A stretch of 64,000 nucleotides of DNA from Alphaproteobacteria bacterium. Lineage in GTDB: Bacteria > Pseudomonadota > Alphaproteobacteria > UBA7887. Location of the stretch: the NCBI GenBank assembly GCA_030739735.1, contig JASLYQ010000002.1:162980-226979 (forward strand). The letters run 5' to 3'. Both the position numbers and the translations under genes were made by a program. Below are positions 27,153-34,969 of this stretch, in pieces (within the stretch, counting starts at the first letter, position 1; every line of letters starts with the position of its first letter). Below the pieces are notes generated by a model that was not told where the DNA came from, made no database searches, and worked only from the letters and a program-made list of their open reading frames with translations.

Positions 27153-28162
27153 TCCTGGCAAATCCTCTCGCTTTGTTGCTGCTTCTTATCATTCCGTTGC
27201 TATGGCACCGGCACATGCGGCAGTCCCGCCCCGCCGCGATCGGGTTCTCCGATGTCGCCCGGGTGGCCGCGCTGGCGCCGCCACGGCGTCGCACGGTGCT
27301 GCCAGCAATACGCATCCTGGCCGCTTTCTGCTGCATCTTCGCCGTGGCGAGGCCGCAATTTGGTCTCGAGCTGACCAAAGTCTATGTCAAGGGTATCGCC
27401 ATTGCTATGGTGGTTGACATCTCGTCGAGCATGAGCGCCCTCGATTTCGTTCTCGACAATAAGCAGAGCAACCGCCTGGATGTGGTCAAGGCAACCATTC
27501 GCTCTTTTCTGGTGGGAGACGAAAGCGAACTTACCGGACGGAATGGTGATCTCGTTAGTCTAGTATCGTTCGCTCGCTATGCCGATTCATTAAGCCCACT
27601 CACCTTGGATCACAATGCCGTCGTGGCGCTACTCGCCCAGCTCGAGATCGCCGCCCTACCCGCCGAGGACGGCACCTCGATCGGCGAGGCGATCGTGCTC
27701 GGCGTTGAGCGGTTGATGAATTCGGCCGAAACCAGTCGCGTGATGATCCTGATGACCGACGGCTACAGTAATTCTGGAGACACTGAGCCCATGGAGGCGG
27801 CGCGCATCGCCAAGGCGCTCGGCATCAAGATCTACACCATCGGCACGGGCACGGAGGGTGCCGCAATCATCCCGGTGCGCTATCGCGACGGCCACACGGA
27901 GTTGCGCTCGAGTCAGGTCTATATCGACGACCGTACCTTGAGTGAAATCGCCGAGATGACGGGCGGTCTCTATTTCCGTGCCACCGACGCCGATGGCCTG
28001 AAATCAATTTATGCGGAAATCGGCCAGCTCGAAAAATCCGAGCATGTTGCCGAGCAATACCAGAAGTATATCGACCTATTTCCCATTCCCCTGGCCCTAG
28101 CCCTGGCCCTACTCGCCGCCGAGATGATCCTGGCGAACACCAGACTTCGGTTGGTTCCATGA
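27149..28162 (+). CDS. VWA-domain membrane protein (BatA / MxaC-like)
   Basis: 337 aa. Two N-terminal hydrophobic segments (LALLLLLIIPLLW and ILAAFCCIFAVA), a VWA domain with an intact MIDAS (VVDISSSMSALDF, then Thr and Asp in VMILMTDGYSNSGD), and a C-terminal membrane helix (PIPLALALALLAAEMILA). Overlaps the preceding gene by four bases (ATGA). VWA membrane proteins of this kind are co-encoded with MoxR/DUF58 for enzyme maturation or envelope stress. Confidence 0.88.
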   Translation: MILANPLALLLLLIIPLLWHRHMRQSRPAAIGFSDVARVAALAPPRRRTVLPAIRILAAFCCIFAVARPQFGLELTKVYVKGIAIAMVVDISSSMSALDFVLDNKQSNRLDVVKATIRSFLVGDESELTGRNGDLVSLVSFARYADSLSPLTLDHNAVVALLAQLEIAALPAEDGTSIGEAIVLGVERLMNSAETSRVMILMTDGYSNSGDTEPMEAARIAKALGIKIYTIGTGTEGAAIIPVRYRDGHTELRSSQVYIDDRTLSEIAEMTGGLYFRATDADGLKSIYAEIGQLEKSEHVAEQYQKYIDLFPIPLALALALLAAEMILANTRLRLVP

Positions 28163-28172
28163 GAGACGACTG

Positions 28173-29189
28173 ATGGATTTTGCCGTACCGATCTTGGGGT
28201 TCTTGCTGGTCCTGATGCCGGCGCTGACCTGGCTCTACCGCTACGGCTTCAGGCGCCGCCGGCAAGCCTTGCACAGCTTCATGGCGAGCGGGCTTGTACC
28301 TGACTTGGTGGCGCAGGCCCGGCCTTGGCGCCGCCGGGCCAAGGCTGCATGCCTGCTCCTGGCGGCCGGGCTTCTCGTGATCGCCCTAATGCAGCCGCGC
28401 TGGGGCTTAAAGCCCGAGGAGGCGCCGCGCTTCGGCCGCGATATCGTCGTCATTCTTGACGTCTCGCTCAGCATGCTCGCGGCAGATGTGGTGCCCAATC
28501 GTCTAGAGCGAGCCAAGGTCATGGTGCAAGGCCTGGTCGAGCAGCTGCGCGAGGACAGCGGCCACCGCCTCGGCCTGGTCGCCTTCGCCGGCCGCGCCAG
28601 CCTGCAATCGCCCCTGACCTTAGACTACAGCCTGTTCCTGGATCGGCTTGCCGACGCCAACCCGACCAGCGCGCGGCACAAAGGCACCGATATCGGGGGC
28701 GCGTTGCGCCGGAGCCCGGCACGTTTCGAAAATCTCGACCCCGCCTATACCGACCTCATCTTGCTCAGCGACGGCGAGGACCATCCCGGCCAGGCGTTCG
28801 ACGCCGCGCAGGACTTGGCACAAGAGGGTTTCACGCTTTACTCGGTGGCCGTCGGCGATGACGAGGGGGCTGTCTCGATCAGGGTTCCGGGCGAGAAAGG
28901 CGGCTTCGTCCTGCATCGCCACAATGGCAAGGACGTGCAAACCCGCACCCGACCAGCACTTCTCGCCGAGCTATCAAGCCTGACGGGCGGGCGGCTCCAG
29001 CTCGCTGTGGCGGACGCCAGTCCGCTGCGCATCATGTACCGCGACGAAATCGCGTCCAAACCGCGCCGGCAGGTCGCCGCCGGAACCGGCGAATTTCTTT
29101 CAGACCAGTATCATTGGTTCGTGTTGCTGGCGCTGTTGCTGATCTCCTTGGAGAACATCATTCGAGAACGCGTCGGGAAGCGAGTCTAG
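28173..29189 (+). CDS. VWA-domain membrane protein (BatB / MxaL-like)
   Basis: 338 aa, second VWA protein of the operon. N-terminal segments FAVPILGFLLVLMPALTW and ACLLLAAGLLVIALMQPRWG, MIDAS in VVILDVSLSMLAADV, a second acidic segment LILLSDGEDHPGQ, and a terminal helix WFVLLALLLISLENII. In many Bat operons this protein is fused to TPR repeats; here the TPR protein is a separate gene three bases downstream. Confidence 0.88.
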   Translation: MDFAVPILGFLLVLMPALTWLYRYGFRRRRQALHSFMASGLVPDLVAQARPWRRRAKAACLLLAAGLLVIALMQPRWGLKPEEAPRFGRDIVVILDVSLSMLAADVVPNRLERAKVMVQGLVEQLREDSGHRLGLVAFAGRASLQSPLTLDYSLFLDRLADANPTSARHKGTDIGGALRRSPARFENLDPAYTDLILLSDGEDHPGQAFDAAQDLAQEGFTLYSVAVGDDEGAVSIRVPGEKGGFVLHRHNGKDVQTRTRPALLAELSSLTGGRLQLAVADASPLRIMYRDEIASKPRRQVAAGTGEFLSDQYHWFVLLALLLISLENIIRERVGKRV

Positions 29190-29192
29190 CGC

Positions 29193-30014
29193 ATGCTGCG
29201 AACATGCCACATCGCCGTTCTAGCCCTGGGCCTTGGGCTCGTCGGCTGCGAGGACCCCGCCTACCAGACGATTGCCGACGGCAACGTGGCTTACGATGCC
29301 GGGGATTACGAGGGTGCGGATGCCCTGTACAAGAGCGCCGCGACCACGCTGCCCGATCTCGCGCAACTACACTACAACCGTGGCAACGTCGCCTACCGGC
29401 TTGGCCTGCATGACCGGGCCGAGGAATTGTATTCGCTTGCTCTGCGCACCGAGGACCAGATCCTCGGCAGCCGGGTCAAGTACAATCTCGGCCGTGTCAA
29501 GCATGCCTTTGCACTGCATAACGTACTGACCTACCGCACCGCTATGGCACCGCTGCGCGAGGCGATCGCCTTCTATCAGGGCAGTCTCCTGCTCGATGGT
29601 GACTATGCGGATGCGCTTTACAATCTCGGGCTGGCGCAGCGTCTGATGGAAGAGCTTGTACGCAAGCAGACAGCAGACGAGGACAGGCCGAGAAGCCGCC
29701 AGTCCAGCTACTCGCCGCGCATGGGGCAAGTCTTCGAAGAAACCGCCCCCGAGCGCGCACCGGGTATCAACGACCGCGAGGTGAACGTGCAGATGCGTCC
29801 CGAGCGCGGTGAGGCTTTACAAGGCCCGCGCGGCAATACCGACAGCGAAACCCGAGGCGAGACCGATCATGGGGAATCAACCCGTGAATTGTCGCCCGAC
29901 GAAGCCGCGCAGATGGTACAGGATATCCGCGGCCGCGCCCGCGGCGCCCAGGGCCTACACCAGCAATGGAGCCGCCTGCGCATGCCCGAGGGCGAGGACG
30001 GCAAGGACTGGTAA
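29193..30014 (+). CDS. TPR-repeat lipoprotein (BatC-like)
   Basis: 273 aa. Signal peptide with lipobox LVGC, so it is probably membrane-anchored in the periplasm. TPR units: DGNVAYDAGDYEGADALYKSA, LHYNRGNVAYRLGLHDRAEELYSLAL, and YADALYNLGLAQRLM. The C-terminal third is charged and low complexity and includes ELSPDEAAQMVQDIRGRARGAQ. Last intact gene of the DUF58 operon. Confidence 0.82.
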   Translation: MLRTCHIAVLALGLGLVGCEDPAYQTIADGNVAYDAGDYEGADALYKSAATTLPDLAQLHYNRGNVAYRLGLHDRAEELYSLALRTEDQILGSRVKYNLGRVKHAFALHNVLTYRTAMAPLREAIAFYQGSLLLDGDYADALYNLGLAQRLMEELVRKQTADEDRPRSRQSSYSPRMGQVFEETAPERAPGINDREVNVQMRPERGEALQGPRGNTDSETRGETDHGESTRELSPDEAAQMVQDIRGRARGAQGLHQQWSRLRMPEGEDGKDW

Positions 30015-30029
30015 CCGAAACATGCTCTG

Positions 30030-30684
30030 ATGCGAAGACCTGCCTTTATCCTAGCGGCCTGTCTCGCTCTTTTTCCCGACTCGGTGCTGGCCGATGCCAT
30101 TGCCTTTATCGGTGCCACGGTCATCAACGACAGCGGTACGCCGCCACGCCGCACCAGCGTCCTAATCGAGAATGGCCGCATTGTCGCGTGTTCGGGCAGT
30201 CGCTCGGGCTCAACGCCCTCACCCGCTGCTATGGCGATCCGGACATACTGGCGAGCCTCAACGACCTTTCCAAGATAACCCGCGAGCAGCGCCCCATTGC
30301 CTCCGCATCGGTGACCGGCTACCCATCAACCCCTTCATGCTCAAGTATCTGGCGCGCGCGCACACCGCTGGCGTGACTATCGCGGGGGATGCGGGCAACA
30401 TCGGCACCTTGCCCGACGCCGGCTTCCATCGCGAACTAGCATTGATAGTCACGGCCGGTCTTGCACCAATGGATGTTCCGATCGCCGCTACGAGCGGCGG
30501 CGCCACAGCCCTCGACCGAGATAATATAGGCGCTCTCGCCCCCGGCAGACGCACTGATATGCTCGTTCTCGACGCGGACCCGCTCCTCGACATCGCGAAT
30601 GCCGCACGAATCTACCGGATCATCAAGGACGGCGTGGCGTATGACCCGGACGTCATCTTGGTCGAGCTTCCGAACGACCGGTGA
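30030..30684 (+). pseudogene. Amidohydrolase pseudogene
   Basis: The ATG at 30030 opens a signal peptide (FILAACLALFPDSVLA) and an amidohydrolase N-terminus (AIAFIGATVINDSGTPPRRTSVLIENGRIVA). The frame then breaks at about 30180. Fragments in other frames follow: ALTRCYGDPDILASLNDLS, then YLARAHTAGVTIAGDAGNIGTLPDAGFHRELALIV with AATSGGATALDRDNIGALAPGRRTDMLVLDADPL, the C-terminal sheet of the family. Only about 215 codons remain of 430-480, including loss of the metal-binding HxH region. At least two frame changes and one large deletion. Confidence 0.75.
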
Positions 30685-30727
30685 CGGCGGTATTATGTTT
30701 CGGCGCACTGCAAGAAGGAGATACACC

Positions 30728-30844
30728 TTGCCGACGACATCTCGCCTACTTCTGGCCGCCACGCTAAAGAGCATACGCAAGACCAGCGCCAAGCGCTGCG
30801 GCACCGTCATGCGGGACGGCATGCACGACGACGGGCACTGCTGA
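30728..30844 (+). CDS. Possible small ORF, unrecognised
   Basis: A TTG codon after a strong AAGGAG site opens 38 codons ending GTVMRDGMHDDGHC and TGA at 30842-30844, two bases before the next gene's ATG. It is basic in the middle and His/Asp-rich at the end. The ribosome site and tight spacing are the only support; it may be a remnant or a leader. Confidence 0.2.
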   Translation: MPTTSRLLLAATLKSIRKTSAKRCGTVMRDGMHDDGHC

Positions 30845-30846
30845 GC

Positions 30847-31476
30847 ATGATCAAATCCATTCAGAGCGAGACAAATCTTCGAGAGTTGTTTCCAGAGCAA
30901 TCAGAAATGGTTATCCGTAAACAACTCATCTGCCTTGACAAGTATTGTAAGCACTTTATTGCGCTCTCGCCTTTCGTCTGCCTAGCCACCTCGGATTCTC
31001 AGGGCAATGTCGACGTGAGCCCACGCGGCGACGCGCCCGGATTCGTCAGAGTGCGCGACGATAAAACCTTGGTGCTGCCCGACCGGCGCGGCAACAACCG
31101 CCTCGACTCTCTGGCCAACGTGGTCGCCAACGGCCATGTCGGCCTGCTGTTCCTGGTGCCCGGCATTGACGAGACCCTGCGCGTCAACGGCACCGCCGAG
31201 ATCAGCGACGACCCGACCCTGCTGGCTGATCACGTGGTGCGCGGCAAGACCCCCATCGTGGCACTTGTAGTGCATGTCGAGGAGGCCTTCCTGCATTGCG
31301 CTAAGGCGATGATCCGCTCCAAGCTCTGGGCGCCGAAGAGCCAGGTCGAGCGTGGTGTGCTACCCGGCCTCGGCCAGATGGTCGCCGAGCAGATCGCCGG
31401 CCGTGAGCTCAGCGACGAGGACGCGGCGGGGGCCGACGCCGTGATCGCCAAAGCCTACAAGAACGACCTTTACTAA
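30847..31476 (+). CDS. Pyridoxamine 5'-phosphate oxidase-family flavoprotein (MSMEG_1061-like)
   Basis: 209 aa split-barrel FMN- or F420-binding fold. Visible blocks: FVCLATSDSQGNVDVSPRGDAPGFVRV at the start of the barrel, LVLPDRRGNNRLDSLANVV and VGLLFLVPGIDETLRVNGTAEI, which are the usual cofactor-binding strands of the MSMEG_1061 subfamily, and a CAKAMIRSKLW segment. The substrate is unknown; members are not true PdxH. It overlaps the convergent SDR gene by four bases at its end. Confidence 0.82.
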   Translation: MIKSIQSETNLRELFPEQSEMVIRKQLICLDKYCKHFIALSPFVCLATSDSQGNVDVSPRGDAPGFVRVRDDKTLVLPDRRGNNRLDSLANVVANGHVGLLFLVPGIDETLRVNGTAEISDDPTLLADHVVRGKTPIVALVVHVEEAFLHCAKAMIRSKLWAPKSQVERGVLPGLGQMVAEQIAGRELSDEDAAGADAVIAKAYKNDLY

Positions 31477-32234
31477 CCGAGGCTGTGCCCGCCGTCGATA
31501 ACGACCACGCTGCCGGTCATGAAGGGCGAGGCGTTGGACGCTAATAGCAGCAGCGCCCCGTCCAATTCCTCGGGCTGGCCAAGGCGACGCTGGGGAATGG
31601 CGTCTTTGATGACCGCTTTTCCCGTCTCGCTGGCGAAAAAATCACGATTGAGATTGGTTTCCACATAACCCGGCGCGATGGCGTTGACGCGCACGCCGTG
31701 GCGCGCCAGTTCGCGCGCGAGCGCGTGAGTGAGATGGATCAGGCCCGCCTTCGAGGCGCAATAGCTTGCCACCCGGCCGAGCGCTATCATGCCGCCGATG
31801 GAGGCGATGTTGACGATGCGCCCACCGTCGCGTCCGGCCATGCGCATGGCCACCTCGCGGGCAACGAGAAAGGCCCCGCTGAGATTGGTATCGACGACTT
31901 GCTGCCATTCGTTCGGTGTCGTCTCCAAGGCCGGCTTGGTGATGGCCATGCCGGCATTGTTGACCAACACATCGAGGGGGCCGAGCGCCGCCTCCGTCGC
32001 CTCGACCGCGTTGGCGACGCTCGCTGCATCGGTGACCTCCATGGCCACGGCAAAGGCCCGCCGACCCAGCGCTTCGACCTCGGCAGCTGTGCCGGCAAGC
32101 GCCTCGAGTTTGCGCGCCGTGATCGCCACATCGGCGCCCGCTTTCGCCAAGGTCGCCGCAAAGTGTCGCCCCAAGCCCCGCGAGGCACCGGTAACGAGCG
32201 CCCGGCTGCCAGTCATGTCGAAGAGATCGCTCAT
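31473..32234 (-). CDS. Short-chain dehydrogenase/reductase
   Basis: 253 aa classical SDR. Cofactor loop TGASRGLG at residues 14-21, NNAG, catalytic Ser in NIASIGG and YCASK at about residues 161-165, then PGYVETNLN. The basic residue after the loop (ARK) suggests NADP(H). Start ATG at 32234; the longer frame to 32435 lies inside the ligase gene. It overlaps the upstream ligase gene stop by four bases (ATGA), so the two form one unit, probably acting on the same acyl substrate. Confidence 0.9.
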   Translation of the reverse strand: MSDLFDMTGSRALVTGASRGLGRHFAATLAKAGADVAITARKLEALAGTAAEVEALGRRAFAVAMEVTDAASVANAVEATEAALGPLDVLVNNAGMAITKPALETTPNEWQQVVDTNLSGAFLVAREVAMRMAGRDGGRIVNIASIGGMIALGRVASYCASKAGLIHLTHALARELARHGVRVNAIAPGYVETNLNRDFFASETGKAVIKDAIPQRRLGQPEELDGALLLLASNASPFMTGSVVVIDGGHSLG

Positions 32235-33892
32235 TTCCCAAGGCTCCGCGCACGCTCGCGCAACTCGTATTTCATAATCTTTCCCGTTGAGGTCTTGGGC
32301 AGGGGACCAAAAGTCACCGTCTTGGGTGCCTTGTAGTGCGCCATATTGTCGCGGCAGAAGGCGATAATATCCGCTTCCGTCACCGGTTCTGCACCCTCGA
32401 CCATGGTGACGAAAGCGCAGGGTGTCTCGCCCCATTTTGCATCGGGGCGCGCCACCACGGCCGCCTCCATCACCGCGGGGTGGCGATAAAGCACTTCCTC
32501 GACCTCGAGCGACGAGATGTTCTCGCCGCCGGAGATAATGATATCCTTCGAGCGATCCTTGACCTCGACCGTGCCATCGGCATGGCGCACAGCAAGATCG
32601 CCGCTGTGGAACCAGCCATCGCGAAAGGCCTCGGTCGTGGCGGTGGGGTTTTTCAAATAGCCCTTCATCACCGTATTGGCGCGTATCAGGATCTCGCCTA
32701 CGCTTTCACCGTCAGCTGGGACATCCGCACCGCTTTCCAGATTGGCAACGCGCACGCCCTCGACCAGGGGATAACCGTAGCCCTGACGCGCCATCAGTCG
32801 AGTCCGTTCGCCAAGCTCAAGGGCCGCCCACTCGTCCTGCCAGGCCGAAACCATGGAAGGGCCGTAGGTCTCGGTGAGGCCGTAAAGCTGGGTCACCGTG
32901 AAGCCGAGCCGTTCCATGCCCTCGATCACAGCGCTGGGCGGTGCCGCACCGCCGGTGAACACGGCACAGCGATGGTTGAAATCGCGGCGCTGCGCGTCTG
33001 GTGCATGTAGCAGCATGGTCAGCACCACCGGTGCACCGCAGAACATGGTCACTTTTTCCCTCGCCACCGCCTCGAAGACCGCTTCGGGCAGCACCTCGCG
33101 CAAACAGACGTGGGTGCCCGCAACCGCGGTAACCGACCAGGGGAAGGTCCAACCGTTGCAATGGAACATCGGTAGGGTCCAGAGATAGACGCTACTGCCC
33201 GTCAGCTCCGTAGCCAGCACATTGGAGAGCGCGTTCAGATAGGCGCCGCGGTGGTGATAGACCACGCCTTTCGGATCGCCCGTGGTCCCGGAGGTGTAGT
33301 TGAGCGCGATGGCCTGCCATTCGTTGACCGGCGGTGACGCGATAAAATCGTCGGCATTGTCGGCAAGGAAGCTCTCGTAATCAACACCGCCAAAACTTTC
33401 GACGCCTAGCGCCGGGTCATCGACCTCGACCAACAGCGGCGGCGCATCGAGTTCCATCATGGCGGCGCGCACGACCGCACCAAAGCCACGATCGGCGACG
33501 AATACCTTGCTTGCCGCGTGGCGCAGGAAAAACGCGACACTGGCCGCATCAAGGCGCGTATTGATAGCATTAAGCACCGCGCCTGTCATCGGCACGCCGT
33601 AATGACACTCCAGCATCTCGGGAATATTGGGCAGCAAGGCCGAAACGGTGTCGCCCGGCCCCACGCCTGCGGCAGCCAAAGCCTTGCCTAACCGGCAGCA
33701 GCGATTGCGAAATCCAGCATAATCTATCCTGCGCTCACCGTAGACAACGGCCGTGCGACGCGGGTAAATCGTTGCCGCACGGTCGAGAAAGCTCAATGGG
33801 CTCAAGGGAACATAGTTGGCCGGTCCCGGATCCAACCCCATATCGTATTGGGAGTCAGGAGAGTGTCGGGCCATTGTAGGCGTTTCGCTCAC
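32231..33892 (-). CDS. Acyl-CoA synthetase, AMP-dependent ligase
   Basis: 553 aa ANL-superfamily ligase that activates a carboxylic acid to acyl-AMP then acyl-CoA. Core motifs: YTSGTTGDPKG (about residue 190), YGLTETYG, GDLAV, DRSKDIIISGGENIS and the C-terminal catalytic Lys in PKTSTGKIMKYE. Overall pattern is like the medium-chain or methylmercaptopropionate-CoA ligase (DmdB-like) group; the acyl chain cannot be decided from sequence. Coupled to the SDR downstream. Confidence 0.9.
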   Translation of the reverse strand: MSETPTMARHSPDSQYDMGLDPGPANYVPLSPLSFLDRAATIYPRRTAVVYGERRIDYAGFRNRCCRLGKALAAAGVGPGDTVSALLPNIPEMLECHYGVPMTGAVLNAINTRLDAASVAFFLRHAASKVFVADRGFGAVVRAAMMELDAPPLLVEVDDPALGVESFGGVDYESFLADNADDFIASPPVNEWQAIALNYTSGTTGDPKGVVYHHRGAYLNALSNVLATELTGSSVYLWTLPMFHCNGWTFPWSVTAVAGTHVCLREVLPEAVFEAVAREKVTMFCGAPVVLTMLLHAPDAQRRDFNHRCAVFTGGAAPPSAVIEGMERLGFTVTQLYGLTETYGPSMVSAWQDEWAALELGERTRLMARQGYGYPLVEGVRVANLESGADVPADGESVGEILIRANTVMKGYLKNPTATTEAFRDGWFHSGDLAVRHADGTVEVKDRSKDIIISGGENISSLEVEEVLYRHPAVMEAAVVARPDAKWGETPCAFVTMVEGAEPVTEADIIAFCRDNMAHYKAPKTVTFGPLPKTSTGKIMKYELRERARSLGK

Positions 33893-34219
33893 GGGGTGTC
33901 TCCTCGGTCGTCCTTCAGAACGCTATAGATATCCGAATTGGACCCAGGAGACATCCGTCACATGCCCGCGATAGTGCGCATTATGATCGGCGACCAGCAG
34001 GGCATCCAGAGCAGGCTGTCCGCCTCCGAGCAATCACAGAGGTTCGACACGATTAGCATCAGTCCTGACAAGCGGCGTGCCGAACTCGAGGCTGTCGCCC
34101 CCAACTCGGCGTCGGCCTAGTCACCTAGGATCACGACACCGACGGCAAAACAATCCTGGAACGGGCGCGGGCGTCAGTGAGATAATGGCGCCATAAACGG
34201 GTCTATGGAGACGATGACC
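33893..34219. other. Intergenic region upstream of two divergent genes
   Basis: About 330 bp between the ligase and the DsbA-family gene, which diverge. A 60-codon plus-strand frame (33938-34120) has no family resemblance or ribosome site. Promoters for both neighbours must lie here but no clear -35/-10 pair was identified. Confidence 0.4.
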
Positions 34220-34873
34220 ATGAAGATAGATGTCATTTCCGACACCGTCTGCCCATGGTGTTTTATCGGCAAGCGGCGGCTTGAGACGGCCCTAGCGGGT
34301 TTCGACGGCGAGCTGCCTGAGGTGGTATGGCACCCCTTCCAGCTGAATCCCGATTTGCCAGTCGAGGGCATGCCGCGCAGCCAATATCTTGAGCTGAAGT
34401 TCGGCGGGCCGGCACGCGCCGAGCGGATCTATCGCAGCGTGGCCGAGGCCGCGAGCGCTGAGGCCCTGCCCTTCGCACTCGACCGCATCGGGCGCACGCC
34501 CAACACCGTGGCCTCGCACCGTCTAATTCATTTTGCCGGCGGCCATGGCGATCAGGACAGCGTGGTCGAGGCCCTGTTCCGCGCCTATTTCTTCGACGGG
34601 TGCGATATCGGTGAGGTCGAAACGCTAGCCGCGATCGCATTTGGGTGCGGCTTGGACCGCGACGAGGCGCTGGCCTATCTACAAAGCGACGAGGGCGCAG
34701 TAGAAGTGGCGCAGTGCGACCGCCATGCCCGCAGCATTGGCATCAACGGCGTGCCCTGTTTCATCATCGATGGCCGCTATGCCGTCTCAGGCGCGCAGGA
34801 CCCCGAAGTCTTTCAGCAGGTTTTCGCCGTCGCGGTCCAAGAATCCGTACAGGCCGCAGAAGCTGCCGAGTAA
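34220..34873 (+). CDS. DsbA/FrnE-family thiol oxidoreductase
   Basis: 217 aa from MKIDVISD. Thioredoxin-fold active site CPWC at residues 11-14, DsbA-type helical insertion, and the cis-Pro segment GINGVPCFIIDGRYAVSGAQ near the C-terminus with an extra Cys. There is no signal peptide, so it is cytoplasmic like FrnE or 2-hydroxychromene-2-carboxylate isomerase relatives. Start uncertain among 34205, 34214 and 34220; the last has GGAG nine bases upstream. Convergent with mfd. Confidence 0.88.
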   Translation: MKIDVISDTVCPWCFIGKRRLETALAGFDGELPEVVWHPFQLNPDLPVEGMPRSQYLELKFGGPARAERIYRSVAEAASAEALPFALDRIGRTPNTVASHRLIHFAGGHGDQDSVVEALFRAYFFDGCDIGEVETLAAIAFGCGLDRDEALAYLQSDEGAVEVAQCDRHARSIGINGVPCFIIDGRYAVSGAQDPEVFQQVFAVAVQESVQAAEAAE

Positions 34874-34969
34874 GTCTGCCTGTAGCTCCAGCACCTCCTA
34901 ATAACAGAAGGCGGACCTCAGGCGGGAAACGCCCCGTGAAGTCCAGCTCCGTCTGGCAGCTGTGCTCAC

